Shown here: positions 1 through 10,499 of the stretch, one piece after another
Layout: every line of letters begins with the position of its first letter
How positions within the stretch are numbered: the stretch's first letter is position 1
Source of the DNA: Diplolepis rosae
Taxonomy: Eukaryota; Arthropoda; Insecta; Hymenoptera; Diplolepididae
DNA: 64,000 nt
Assembly: GCA_030998225.1 (NCBI GenBank)
Contig: JAPYXD010000275.1
Location: 1 to 64,000, forward strand
Reading direction: 5' to 3'
Notes under the pieces: generated by a model
Databases searched by the model: none
What the model saw: only the letters and a program-made list of their open reading frames with translations
Told to the model about the DNA's origin: nothing
Made by a program: the position numbers and the translations under genes

Positions 1-98
1 TTTATGGGTTATATAATTCTATAAAATATTCAAATAAATAAATAATCGCTCAATTTTCGTAAAATTATAATGTTAAATAATACATTTCTTAAAATTAT

Positions 99-102
<4 letters not shown>

Positions 103-142
<40 letters not shown>
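103..142. repeat. (TA)n microsatellite
   Basis: About 20 uninterrupted TA dinucleotides inside otherwise AT-rich DNA. It is a simple repeat with no coding or regulatory signal visible beside it. Confidence 0.95.
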
Positions 143-146
<4 letters not shown>

Positions 147-1269
147 TACCAACCACGTGTGTGCTGTAAATTATAATGATCTATTTTATTAATTTATTGA
201 CTTATAAATTGTTTTTAAATAAATAAAATTGTTTATAACAAGGATCAGATAAGATTCGAGTTATGCACAATTTATTTTTTTCTAGACTGGACAAGTTAGG
301 CGCAAGCTCAGATCCTTGGACAATCTTTGCAAATAAAAATATTCTGTTCCTTAACAGAGTTCAAATTAAAGTTATAAACAATACAATCACAAGCACTTCG
401 AACTTTGCACTACCCAATGATCGTAATCAATGGTGACCGTTCAACGTACCCAAAAGGGACTTATACTGTCGTGTGCTGTTTGTTTTTGTTTGTTTTAACT
501 TAAATCAAAACTTAGTTAACAAATTAGAATAATTTTTCTAAATAAGATAAGTTACTTTATCACTTAGGTTAGCCTCAAGGTCAGATCCCTGCGTGATTTT
601 TCGAACTTATTTTATTTTATACAATTTATATAAATTATAAAATTTCAAAGAAATGATTTGATTATTAAATCATTAAGGTTAGCCTCAAGGTCAAATCCCT
701 TTGTGATCTAACAAATCTATTTTATTGAAATTTCAAGTTACAAGTTGAAATAATATTTCATAATCATTTATTTATTCACTAGAAATAATCAATGTGTTAA
801 TTTTCAATTGACTTGTGTTTCCCGGGCCGATGCACCAGAAAAAAGGAAAGTATGTTACGTCACAAGTACGCAAATATACTTACTTTGATCGAAGATTCCT
901 CGTTTTAAGTTAGGATCGAATGATCCTCGCTTAGGGATGAGGATAAGTCAATGAAAGACACAATGATTATGAAAATAATACAAATTGAATTTATTTTACT
1001 GGTTAAAATTTCCGGATATACATTCGTTAAGACAATTCTTATATAATGTAGGCACAGGCTGGTTGGTACGTAGGTGAGAAAGAGACAAAGAATAAAGATA
1101 GAGAGAGAGAGGTTCGGTACCTTTATGATTCGTAAGTTGTGTTGAGGTTTAATCCACACGGCGGTGAGTTGTAAGTACTGGATCCCCACAGGTGTAGTCC
1201 AAGTGTGTGAGAGAGACGGAGTTAGAGGCCGCACAGTTATATTCCGTAAAGGGCGGTGATCCAAATTTA
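143..1269. other. AT-rich tract, possible leader of an LTR element
   Basis: No gene is seen. The segment from about 780 to 1269 lies just downstream (minus strand) of the LTR at 1270-1706 and could be what remains of its internal leader, but no gag or pol homology is visible. The 119-codon minus-strand reading frame at 905-1264 is rich in Ile, Leu and Ser and resembles nothing known, so I do not call it a gene. Confidence 0.4.
295..707 (+). repeat. Three dispersed copies of a short motif
   Basis: Related motifs occur at about 295-318, 566-597 and 676-707. The last two share aggttagcctcaaggtca followed by (g/a)atccct and then tgtgat or gcgtgat. The first is a diverged version. The spacing is irregular, about 270 then 110 bp. 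Each is followed by a T-rich, AT-rich stretch, as if a longer degenerate unit had been duplicated. Confidence 0.6.
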
Positions 1270-1706
1270 TGACACTGTTCGAAGATCTTTACAAAGATCT
1301 ATACAAGTCCACGATGACTTTTACGAGTCCCGAACTTGGATTTTAAATTGTCTCGGTCGAATTTTATTGATCTCAAACTCAGAGATTTTCGAAGTTAAAT
1401 TGAAATGCCGCACTGGACTATTGTCGCGAGACCGGTTATAAATCCGAAGGAAAATTTAAGTATGGAACTAGACGAAGAATTTACTGACTGCTTGCTCTTG
1501 GTGTGAGCCTCTTTTATATTTTTCTATACAAATTGACGGTCAGCGAAAATCGTGACGTAGTCATATCTTCTTAGAGGAGAAGGGGCCCTATACTGCTCCC
1601 TACTTCCCCTACTCCCTATTCCCCTTTATCGATTTTCTCATAGATTTCTAACTCAAACCGGCCTGTGTGTATTATACACATTCAAATACGTCGCGGGACG
1701 TGACAC
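1270..1706 (-). mobile_element. Solo or 5' LTR of a retrotransposon
   Basis: Read on the minus strand, this 437-bp block starts TGTCACGTCCCGCGAC and ends TGTCA, so it has TG...CA termini. In order it carries a TATA box, a possible initiator AGTCAGT about 25 bp downstream, and an AATAAA signal (minus strand, 1363-1368). This is the arrangement of U3-R-U5. The same 16-bp start is found at 43963 on the plus strand, again followed by a TATA box. No matching second LTR or coding region is adjacent, so it may be a solo LTR or the end of a badly eroded element. The superfamily is not assigned. Confidence 0.5.
1511..1518 (-). promoter_or_regulatory. TATA box of the LTR
   Basis: TATAAAAG on the minus strand inside the LTR at 1270-1706, with AGTCAGT about 25 bp downstream as a plausible initiator. 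Confidence 0.5.
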
Positions 1707-3105
1707 TTACTTCAAAATTTGAAACATTATGGAAAGTTTCTGACTACGGTTTTATTTGACATCTTAGAAATCTTTGTGATGTATTTGTAAATATTACGTT
1801 GTATAATGACAGGTAATTGTAAAAAAAAATTTATTTATTGATTAATTTTATGTCTTCATTAATGTTAAGCTTTTTACAAATTTGTTTTTTATTTTATATA
1901 GAGTAAAAGAAATTCCAATTCGATTAATTGTGATGATCTGAAGAGGATGACATTTAGTCATCGAAACATTATCAAAGAATAATAAATATGGATTACAATT
2001 CTACATAGTCCGAGGTTCGTCATTTCTCCTTTTTCTAATGAAGAATTTCGTTCCGACGTTAAACCTTAAAAATTTAAAAGTCCAAGTTGAATCTACTCAG
2101 AAAATGCATGTCTACCGTGAGCGCTCGAATTTCGGCCCGATTTTCGGCTCAGTCCCTTTAAATTCACCAATCTACTCCTCAACCATATGCCATGATGAAA
2201 AAGATTTCCAATAACATTTATCAAGACGCTGTTTCCACTGCACGGTGTTTTTTTACATTAGGAAACAGTGTTTAATCAGCACACAAAACTCACTTTTTTC
2301 CATTATAATAAAAAAACCAAAGCTTGTTCGATTTTATCGTCTGTAACTTTGAAAATAAACAATGAAATTGGCTCAATTTTTGACAACTGACGTCTGGAAG
2401 ATTATTCTTAATGGTAAAAATATGAAAATGTAATTCGTGGTGCCATCTCTATGTCATCCTACGGTCTTATTGAACTCCCTAGTATGCACTGGCAAACGGA
2501 TTTTGCCAGATCACCGAAATAAATTGTCTGAAGTAATAAAAGAATGTCAATACGACAAAAAGAATCTGATAGACCAATTTAGTTAACAAAAAAGGATTTC
2601 GTTGTTTAATATACAGAAACATTAGTTTGTTGGATATGTATATCTTTTTGGCTCAGAAATTTTTTTTTCGAGTATTATATTCAAATCAGTTAAAATTTAA
2701 ATTAATTTGAGTCATTGATCAAAATTCAGTCAAATTTTGATTGAGTTTGACTAAAAAAGTAGTGCATATTTGCAGTATAGAGCCAGTACACCCAAAAAAT
2801 ATTTAAAACTGCTTCAAAGGTAAAAAAGTTAAAATATCGTGTTTTCCTACCTCATCCCATCCCACTATTGTAGATCCTTGTAGATCTTCCATTTTTCTTT
2901 TAGATAAGTAATTTTTAGAAACCAAATCAATATTCGAATTAAGAAGACCTTCATTTGGACAATTTATCTGAAATATTTTTAAAGAATATGTGCAGGTTAT
3001 ATCAGGAGCTATTAGCTTACAGCAAATCCTATGGAAAAGGAGTTATTCCTAGGAAAACATTTATAAAAAATCTATAATTTCATGTCACCTTTCATTTTGT
3101 AAACT
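1707..3105. other. AT-rich intergenic tract without a gene
   Basis: No coding similarity or long repeat was recognised. It contains one hammerhead-like motif (1938-1967). The rest is AT-rich sequence with scattered short homopolymers. Confidence 0.6.
1938..1967 (+). other. Hammerhead-like CTGAAGA...GAAAC motif
   Basis: CTGAAGA is followed by a 6-bp hairpin (GATGAC, loop ATTTA, GTCATC) and then GAAAC. CTGANGA-stem-GAAA is the hammerhead ribozyme core pattern, known from Penelope-like elements. However, an extra G sits between CTGAAGA and the stem, so the canonical G-C closing pair is out of register. I see the motif; ribozyme activity is not implied. Confidence 0.35.
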
Positions 3106-3107
3106 TA

Positions 3108-4037
3108 CACAGTGTGTCCCAAAAATAACCGAACTTTTTGGGTATAGAATAAGATACACATTGTATTATCTTTGGAAGCTATTATTTATTCAATATAGGT
3201 CCCATTAGACTCAATACAACGTTTGTAACGATCAACCAATTTATCCATAGCCTTTTTAAACTCGGTTTTTGGGATGTTCTTTAGCACCTGTGTCACAGCT
3301 GATTGAATGGTTGGAACATCATCGTAAAAAGCTCCTTTCATTGCAGTTTTTAGTTTTGGGAACAGAAAATAGTCACACGGTGATAGATCAGGCGAATACG
3401 GAGGATGGTCGATGACAGAAATCTGTTTTTTCATTCAAAATTCATTGACTTTTTTGGTCTTGTGAGGTGGTGCGTTTAACTGATGTGGAACAAAACGTGC
3501 AAAGACCTTTCTTTTACCCAAATCTTCAGTTAATATTGTGTAGATTGTACAGTAAGATAAATTTAATTCTTCTGCCAGCATTCTCACAGTGAAATTTGCA
3601 TCGATAGCGATTATTTCAAGTACCTTTTCCACTAACTCAGCACCATTTGATGCTTCTGGTCGTCCAGGTCTTGGTTCATCATTTAAATCGTCACGGCCAT
3701 TTTTAAATCGTGTAAAACACGTATAAACTTGAATATGACTCATACAATCATCACCATAAACTTTTTTCATCAATTCGTATGTCTCAGCGAATTTTATTTC
3801 AAGTTTAACACAAAATTTAATATTTGCTCTTTGTTCCATTTTTATTTTGTAACATTAGCACACTTTTTCTTTTATTGAAATGGCTGTAAATTTCACATCT
3901 GTCATCCGATTTACATACATTTGGGTGCGTTTGAAAGACGATGAATATATCTTTTCAGTGCTGCAAATTTTCAATTGATGGCGCTGCATGTTGTATGATT
4001 CAAATATAATGTTTGGTTATTTTTGGGACACACTGTG
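3108..4037 (-). mobile_element. Mariner-like element, internally deleted
   Basis: A 930-bp element bounded by inverted repeats that begin CACAGTGTGTCCCAAAAATA. About 23 bp match perfectly at the two ends. A TA dinucleotide flanks each side (3106-3107 and 4038-4039), as expected for Tc1/mariner insertion. It carries a shortened transposase on the minus strand. The TIRs are intact, so it could have been mobilised in trans by a full-length relative. Confidence 0.9.
3186..3839 (-). pseudogene. Mariner-type transposase, deletion derivative
   Basis: The minus-strand frame opens at 3839 with about 125 residues of N-terminal DNA-binding region, including the GRP-type linker (DEPRPGRPEAS) and a helix-turn-helix (TVRMLAEELNLSYCTIY). 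It then jumps from FVPHQL directly to NAPPHKTKKV. In full-length mariner transposases these segments are separated by the block holding the first two catalytic aspartates (TGDE and HDNA regions), so that block is deleted in frame. One stop codon (3435-3437) follows. The same frame then resumes at 3434 with PPYSPDLSPCDYF, which carries the third catalytic Asp, and ends at 3186. The protein cannot catalyse transposition. Family assignment rests on the PYSPDLSPCDYF motif and the TIR/TA structure. Confidence 0.85.
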
Positions 4038-4074
4038 TATGTAATAATTAAGAACATAGAAAAAATTTCAAATG

Positions 4075-4887
4075 CACTGAAAAAACAGTATAGCTGAGAG
4101 AACTATATTTTAGTCCTCAGAAACAAAAAATATTGCTACCAGTCCAATGCTACTGTATGGTCCTTAGACGTATACAAGTATAGGTGAGACAGCTATACTG
4201 GTATTTCTAAATGTGATATTGCTCCGCGAAGGATACAAGTTTGTTGATATGAGAATACGATGTATAGCGATCGTAACCAAAATATTATGCCTGTTATAAC
4301 AATGCATGCGATAGAGTTGTCGCATTTTATGTAATCCAGAGCTTTAATCATAAAATAAAAAAATGATGGTCAAATTATTGTACCTATGTTAGTACTTACC
4401 TTCGAAAGCTTGGATATATTTTCTTAATCCGCAATCAGTAAATTTGTTCTTCACCCAGTCGTCCATCGCTGTTATGAATTTTCGCGTCTGATAAAACAAT
4501 ACGCGATACGCAAAAATGATCTTTCAAACAAAGAAAAATTGTCCAAACAAGTCGACAAACACTTCGAAAAAATGCCTCGAACAAATGACACTTCTTTCTC
4601 ATTTCGAAGTTAGAGTCGCGAGCATGCGAAGCAATGTATAGATTGCGCGGCAAACCAGTATAGTTGTCTCACCTATAGCGGAGACATGATATATCGGTAT
4701 AGGTCGAACAGCTATACTTCTGTCGTTGCAAGAACGAAATTACGAGTATAATGGCACGATGGCAAAATACGCATTTCGGGGCGTCACGCATTCAGTTCAG
4801 CTACAATGCCAATATCGTATAGTTACAACAGGTATTTTGGTGAACTAAAATTTTGGATAGTTTTCTTAGCTATACTGTTTTTCCGTG
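4075..4887. mobile_element. MITE with about 40-bp terminal inverted repeats
   Basis: The ends pair as CACTGAAAAAACAGTATAGC and, read inward from the other side, CACGGAAAAACAGTATAGC, continuing imperfectly for about 40 bp. A second pair of inverted motifs (gtataggtgagacagctata near 4179 and its complement near 4656-4680) suggests the TIRs once ran beyond 100 bp. No transposase is encoded. A target duplication is not clear. A short minus-strand frame at 4435-4653 shows no resemblance to a known protein. Confidence 0.65.
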
Positions 4888-5043
4888 TGTATTAGGTGAT
4901 GATGACACCATCAAAATCAAAACATTTTAATTTAAATTCTTCTCTGATTAAAAGTATTTGTTGTATCATTTTTTAATATTATGTTGATAAAATGTAATAA
5001 AACTATTTTTAGTTTAAAGCTTAAAATATTGTGTAGAACTCAC

Positions 5044-5390
5044 GGCTATAACTACCAAATTAGGTTTTATTACTGTATCTTTATGTGGACGTTCTTCAGC
5101 CATTTTTGATATGTCACAAATAGAAGGATTTTTTTCATTAGGCTTACTTTTAATCACAACTCTGAGCTGAATATAATCATTGATATAATTCTTTAGAGTG
5201 AGTAAGTTAGCAATAGCGAGTTTTTCGTTTATAATAGTCGCACCAGTGAAGAATTCACCATCTTTTGTTATAAAACCCAAATGTTCTGCGTATGTGTATT
5301 GTTCAAGTATATTAGTGTAACTGTTTCCATCAGTGCTTTTAATGAGTCCAGTATTCGAAATTTGAACAGTTTCCAGCTTTTTCTTAGGAT
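5044..5390 (-). CDS. Exon 2 of a secreted serine-protease homologue (S1 fold, degenerate)
   Basis: A 347-nt minus-strand exon bounded by an acceptor (ATTTTGGCAG at 5391-5400) and a donor (GTGAGT starting at 5043). It enters in phase 1 and leaves in phase 0. Phase 1 is exactly what the two signal-peptide exons at 31003 and 43653 supply. It encodes about 115 residues. The stretch YAEHLGFITKDG then FFTGATIINEKLAIANLL resembles the trypsin segment PYQVSL... then CGGSIISxxWILTAAHC, and PNLVVIAV resembles NDIALLKL. The catalytic His motif TAAHC is replaced by IANLL, so I infer a non-catalytic homologue. A frame running through the acceptor from 5469 offers an alternative hydrophobic start, but I prefer the spliced model. 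Its first exon is not identified with certainty. The S1 assignment is by eye. Confidence 0.5.
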
Positions 5391-5533
5391 CTGCCAAAAT
5401 ACATATAAAAGAAAATGTAAATATAACTTTAATAACATGTGACCTAAAATAATTTAGCGTCGTCTCCATTTGGAGTATGGAGTGTTAAAAACTCGTTTTG
5501 GCCCGGTCGATTTGTGTATACAATTAATTACCA

Positions 5534-5690
5534 CACTTAGAAAAAAGAATCGGTTGAATTTACTAAAGCCAATCAGTTAAAAAATTTTCGGTTAAAATGT
5601 CTAGACTTTTAGTTAATTTCACCAGAAAAATTGTTTATATATTATGGTTACAAAATTCTGGTTATATATATTCAGGTATTATTATTACAG
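5534..5690 (+). mobile_element. 5' fragment of MITE family B
   Basis: Begins CACTTAGAAAAAAG and runs in parallel (roughly 85 percent identical by eye over about 120 bp) with the start of the element at 62491-63034. The right end is missing here. A short piece similar to the middle of family B reappears at about 10250-10370, on the far side of the LINE. This could mean the LINE landed in this copy. Confidence 0.6.
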
Positions 5691-5782
5691 TTTGTGTTAC
5701 TGAAAAATGTAGTAAAACTAGATTCAAGATACATCGTTGACAGCGTTACTGTCTACACAATCTGGCGCCTTTTCGTTTTTCA

Positions 5783-5913
5783 GTATACATGCAAGCCTCG
5801 ACATTTTGACTCTTGAGGGGCATCCCCCATCACACCATCTTCCAACTGAGTTAGTGGGAAGGCGGCGTGGTGGGGGCTGCCCTTCAAAAGTCAAAATGCT
5901 GAGGCTTGTATAC
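5783..5913. repeat. 131-bp imperfect hairpin
   Basis: The sequence folds back from gtatac at 5783 to gtatac at 5913, with arms of about 58 nt and a loop near 5845-5856. The strongest pairing is GCCTCGACATTTTGACT with AGTCAAAATGCTGAGGC. It sits just upstream of the GC-richer LINE and could be its 5' leader, a separate foldback, or a hairpin RNA locus. Confidence 0.65.
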
Positions 5914-6735
5914 GAGAGTCACGTTTCGACCGTTGTACGTAATGTTTGTTCTTTGCTGAAGTTGTGGCGTGATTAGATTCGCAGCTATGGTCTCTGACCT
6001 TGCGTTACCGACCGCGCATGTTATGTACACAAGCTGTGCACAGGTCATTGGATGGCATGAGAACGACGCTTCTGCTGGCTTATATCAGCTTTCTGCTTCC
6101 GTCACATATAGCTCCTGCCTAACAATTACCACCTTTGCTTATTCTATTTATTCCTGTAATTCCTTCCTAAAGCGTTGATTGACCTGACCGTTTCCTTTGT
6201 CCAAGCTGGAATGCTACATTTTCCGGGACTGCTGTGCCGGTGGCTGTGCTGTATTTATTTGGCTGAATTTGAATTCTAATTTTATTCTCAGTTTAATTCT
6301 ATTTTTATTTTTAATTTAATTTTCAAGTTTTTTGGCTACGGCCCTCTGCAGCGCCGGAGGATTACAATCTGATGAAATAATGATTTCAAATATGTTCAAT
6401 AACCCATATTCGCAATATAGTGTTTACTTGGCTCAACCTTAATTCACACAGGCTGTAATCCGGGAGCACGCTGTAGCAGCACGGAGATGTTTACCTTTCT
6501 TAATCTTTTGTATTTTTACAGTTTTTTGCTTAATATTTAATATATTTACTATTTCTGGAAAGTGTAGTCGAGGCGTCTAGAGGTCCGGCCTGATCTCTTA
6601 ATCATAATTGATAAATAGTATTTTGATGCTCTGTATTGCTGTGATTTAATATTTTATTTTTTAATTCCGGTTGATGGAGTTGGGGAGGTTAAGAGAAGGG
6701 AGCCTGGGCGGGCTCGGGACGCTGGAGCTGGCATT

Positions 6736-7540
6736 ATGGTCTCGGTCTCTGGCAAAATGATGGATTCAGGGCTAACAACTCCGGCTGCTGCGGGAGTCGC
6801 TCCCACCCCTTCGGTGTTGGCTGGCGATACCGCCCCAGGTTTCCAGGGCCCCCTTTCTTGGATTAACCCCGAGGGCTCACTTAATACCCGTTTCGACGAT
6901 ACTTGCTGTCCGTCTTTCATTGTCCTGCTGGAATCCAGGATCCCCGGTAAGAATTTGGGTAGGTTTAATTTGATTGCTCATGGTAACTTGATTGACTCTC
7001 TCATTCCGGATACCAAGAAGCAGATCATCCCCAACGGCCGTAATCAAGCCAACGTTTTTTTGTGACCGATGGCAGGCGACAAACAATCTGGTTGATTCTT
7101 CTACCCTTCAGGAGTTCGGGGTTCACGCCTACATACCGGCGTCCCTCGTTCAGAAAAAGGCATTCGCCAGAAATATTCCGACGGAGTACTCGGCTTCAGA
7201 CCTGAATACAAGATTGGACCCTGATATGCTCTCTAACATCTTGTCTATTAGGCGCCGCGCCTTGGATTAAGGTTCGGCCCCGGACAGGGTAGAGTTCGTG
7301 TTTTCCACCGTCAACATCCTGCGTAGACTATCCCTCGCCAGTGTGGCTTTTGACCTGACTGCGGTCATACCACATCATAAGCGATGCTTTAGCTGTCAGC
7401 GGTTTAGGCACATTTCCGAACAGTGCCGTTCTACTCACTCCACCTGCGAGTACTCTGAGTATCTCAATTTGGATTTACTGCATGTTGAGTTTAATTACAT
7501 TTCGTCTGCACTTCCCAGAGTATCTCAGAGCTCTCTATTT
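6736..7540 (+). pseudogene. LINE ORF1 (gag-like, CCHC)
   Basis: Three successive frames together look like one ORF1 protein: 6736-7065, then 6992-7270, then about 7298-7543. The last segment contains CFSCQRFRHISEQC, a C-X2-C-X4-H-X4-C knuckle typical of LINE ORF1 nucleic-acid-binding proteins. At least one frameshift (about 7040-7060) and an in-frame stop (near 7268) break it. In a working element the product would coat the element RNA in an RNP with ORF2. The minus-strand frames over the same DNA are shadows. Confidence 0.65.
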
Positions 7541-7689
7541 TAGGTTTTATGGGATACCTAACTTCTAGTGTAATCTAATTTCTTAGTTTAAAACTTTTTC
7601 CTTTCTATTGGTATTATTGTCGGTGTCCCACCTTCTCTGACTATGGGATCTCTGGGCTTGATTTCGGTTGGGTCCTACCGAGCCGAATT

Positions 7690-9398
7690 AATGGAGGGCT
7701 AGGGTAGTGGGGTGCTCGTCCTGGTGAGGAGTTAGTTTAGGGTGTCTAGGGTTGTGTCCATGCCGGGCAGTCCTGGAGCGATGGACTGTGTCGGAGTAGT
7801 TTTATCCACGGTCCGGGATCCCGTGGCGATTCTGTGTGTCCACGCCCCTCCTGGCCCTGGTCTGGAGGGGGATGTGTGGCCCACCATGTTGGATCAAATA
7901 CGCCCTTATTCTGCGATTTTTCTCTGCGGGGATTTCAATGCGCAGCATGGCAGCTGGGGTTACTCTCGCTCTTCTCCAAGAGGGGCCGCACTAGTTGAGG
8001 CATTTCTCGCATGCAATCTGGTCTCTGTTAACGATTCACGACCAACTTACGTCCCCGACGCGGGTTACAGACCCAGTAATATCGACTTGATCTTCTGTCC
8101 ACTTTCCTTGTTTCATCTCGCGAATGCTGAGGTGGTCGCTGACTGGTTTGGATCGGACCACCTTCCCGTCGTTCTTGAGCTCACTTCTGCTATCTCTGCT
8201 GTCCAGGGCCGTCCTGTCGTATTAACATCCGGGAGGTTCAGTGGACTAGATTTCATGAGCGTGTCGAGGGCAAGCTGCCGCGGTTACCTGAGCTTAGGGA
8301 CGAACTGGTCCTCGAGGACGTCCCGCCGGTGGACATCCCTTTGATGGAGGTGGGGCTCCGTGATGAACCCCTGGACGTGCTGGTCTCCCGGGGGTGTTTA
8401 ATTCTGCGATAGAGGCTTGTCAGGCCAGGTATGCCCCTGGTCTCAACGATATCTCCTACGAGATTTCGAGGAAGTTCTCCGAAGAAACATGTTCGTTTGT
8501 GTTATCCTGGTTTAATTTTATGTTTCGGGCCACATCGTTCCCGTCCTCTAGGAGGAACACCTATGTCATTTTTATACTAAAACTGGGTGGTAAGGGCCAT
8601 AGGCCGATTTCTCTTACGTCTTCTATGAGCAAACTATTTGAGAGGATGGTACACCGAAGGCTGGAGCATCAGGCGGAGCACGGGAATTGGGTCCCGCATT
8701 TTCATTTTGGCTTCAGGAGGGGCAGATCGGCTCTGGATGCGGTCGCCATGGTGTCTACTGATGTTATTCAGACACCCCAGAGGGAATTGAGGTTCTCCGC
8801 TGACGGCTCTAGGGCCAAGACCTGTGGCGTGGGCGTTCCTCAGGATGGGGTACTGTCCCCAATCCTGTTCAACATCTATACGAGCCGGTTGATGGAAGTC
8901 CTTCCTCTCGGGGTGCGTTTACGCCATGTACCCTGATGACTTGTTGCTCTATGTGAGGGGCTGTGTGATCTCGGCTGCTAGGGATGCGCTGGCTGGGGCG
9001 CTTGGTCTGGTGATTCCGTGGCTTCGGTCTCTAGGATTTGAGATCCCTATCGCTAAGTGTCAGTTCTCCATCTTTACCAGGTCAAGGGGCAACCTTTCAG
9101 ACCTTGCTCTTCTGGTGGAGGACCACAAACTCCCGTGTTTAGGCGAGATTAAGTATTTAGGGGTGCCTCCTGCTCGCGATATTTCTCTCGAGTGACTTAC
9201 AAGTCTGACAGACCTTGTTTTTCACGCCTGAGCCTGTCTAGGCGCTCAATTTGTTTGGTTACGAGGCTGCGTACCGACCAGGTGTGTACTGGTGATCATT
9301 TCCTGAAAATGGGGTGGGACCTGGTGGTCCGGTGCTTTTGTGGTGCTCCCTTGCGGGACCTGTCTCACGTTCTGCACGACTGCTCCCAATTGGATTAA
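7690..9398 (+). pseudogene. LINE ORF2: endonuclease and reverse transcriptase remnant
   Basis: The endonuclease part (about 7700-8230) retains FLCGDFNAQHGSWG and the SDHLPVVLEL block of APE-type LINE endonucleases. Its N-terminal start is missing, and stops occur near 7735 and 8342. RT follows at 8394-9195, with HRPISLTSSMSKLFERMV, FGFRRGRSALDAV, GVPQDGVLSPILFNIYTS and YPDDLLLYVRG. The catalytic box reads YPDD, not YADD, and a frameshift falls directly before it (about 8930). A C-terminal segment (9192-9398) has LRTDQVCTGDHFLK and C-X-C...H...C spacing typical of I/Jockey-group ORF2 tails. The enzyme would nick target DNA and prime reverse transcription if intact. It is not intact. Confidence 0.8.
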
Positions 9399-9905
9399 TT
9401 CAGGCCTGGAAATTACGCGTTTCTGTCTGGACGCTTCCCGACTGCAGGCCCAAGGGGATTCCCATAGAAGACCCCGGGCCTGGGGTTGCGGGAGCGCTGG
9501 CTGGACTTCTGGGGCGTTGCGACCGCGTGCTGTAGTTCTCGGTGATACGGTCCTCCCTGCGCGGCTCCTGGCTTCTGTTCCGTCCCGCCCTTCCTCCCTT
9601 GAATGGCTGGAGCCTATTTCCTGGGGACGCGCACGGAGTGTGTGACGTCGACGACTGAACCTGTAAATGCATTGGAGGTATGTATGTCTGTTACAGTCGG
9701 ATTCTACACCGCAACTGTGAGTGAGTCCGTTCCGTCTGGACCTGCCTGGGACGGAGATCTTACCGTGCAAGACCTGCTGAGAAACCAGTCTTACCTCCGT
9801 GTCGTGCTCAGCGAATTTGACGGGACTGAGTCTTCCCACGGATATTGGAACCTGGAACATGGACTCTGGAAGTTGCAATGTCAATTACTCTAATAAACTG
9901 TTTGC

Positions 9906-10499
9906 ATTCTGAATATTAATTTGAGCCGCTGAGGCTCCGCGTGGTTGTTCTGGCCATTTTTTCCTGTTAGTTATATTGTGTATTAGGCCGTTTGTAAAAA
10001 CAAGTGAAAACGAAAACAAGGTATATTCCATAGTAAACTTAAAGATCTCGCGTCCTGCCTGGAATTATTTTTACAAAGTTTCAAAGAAACAGAGAATGAA
10101 GTGTACAAGGTGTTAAGGTAGTACTTCCCGTAAATCGATTAATTAAGAAGTCGTTGAAATTTTAGGGGATCGTAAATGAAGTCTAAGTACACATTCAGGC
10201 GAATTTTGAATGCAATTTTCTTATTAGTTTCAAAGATTATAATTTTGAAATAAACAGAAAATTCAAAGGTAAAGAAATTTGTAGATTGTAGATTTAAATG
10301 CATTCAAATGTACATTTTAATAATAATCTGAACAAAATAAAATAATTCAACAGATAAATATATATTTTCTCATTTTGAAACTTATAATTACTACGTCTTT
10401 AAATCATTATTTATTTTTAATAAAGCTTTAGAGAAGTCTATTAATTTTCAGGCATCGAAAAAATAAGCACTAGCAGAAATCTATTGGATCTATAACTAA
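9906..10499. other. AT-rich tract with a possible MITE B remnant
   Basis: No gene is seen. About 10250-10370 resembles the internal part of MITE family B (62627-62760), for example ttcaaag(g)taaa(g/t)aaatttg. The remainder is unassigned. Confidence 0.45.

Larger units (their letters stand above)
5914..9905 (+). mobile_element. Decayed non-LTR retrotransposon (I/Jockey-type LINE)
   Basis: GC-richer than its surroundings. It holds a gag-like ORF1 with a CCHC knuckle, then an ORF2 with an apurinic endonuclease, reverse transcriptase and C-terminal Cys/His region, all on the plus strand. A polyadenylation signal (aataaa at 9892-9897) follows the coding part. The 5' limit is uncertain: 5914-6650 has no coding similarity and is presumed leader. 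Frameshifts and stops in both ORFs make it inactive. No target duplication was identified. Confidence 0.8.

Noticed and set aside
905..1264. 119-codon minus-strand frame next to an LTR
   Set aside because: Composition is biased and it resembles no protein I know. It overlaps presumed LTR-element leader, so it is not supported as a gene.
1938..1967. Active hammerhead ribozyme
   Set aside because: The core words are present, but an extra G next to stem II breaks the canonical geometry, and stems I and III are not clear. Kept only as a motif.
5391..5469. Upstream extension of the 5044-5390 exon to an ATG at 5469
   Set aside because: It is possible and hydrophobic, but the acceptor at 5391 with phase 1 matches the dedicated signal-peptide exons better.
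9246..9884. 212-codon minus-strand frame
   Set aside because: It is the antisense of the GC-rich LINE 3' region; the plus strand carries the conserved ORF2 tail.
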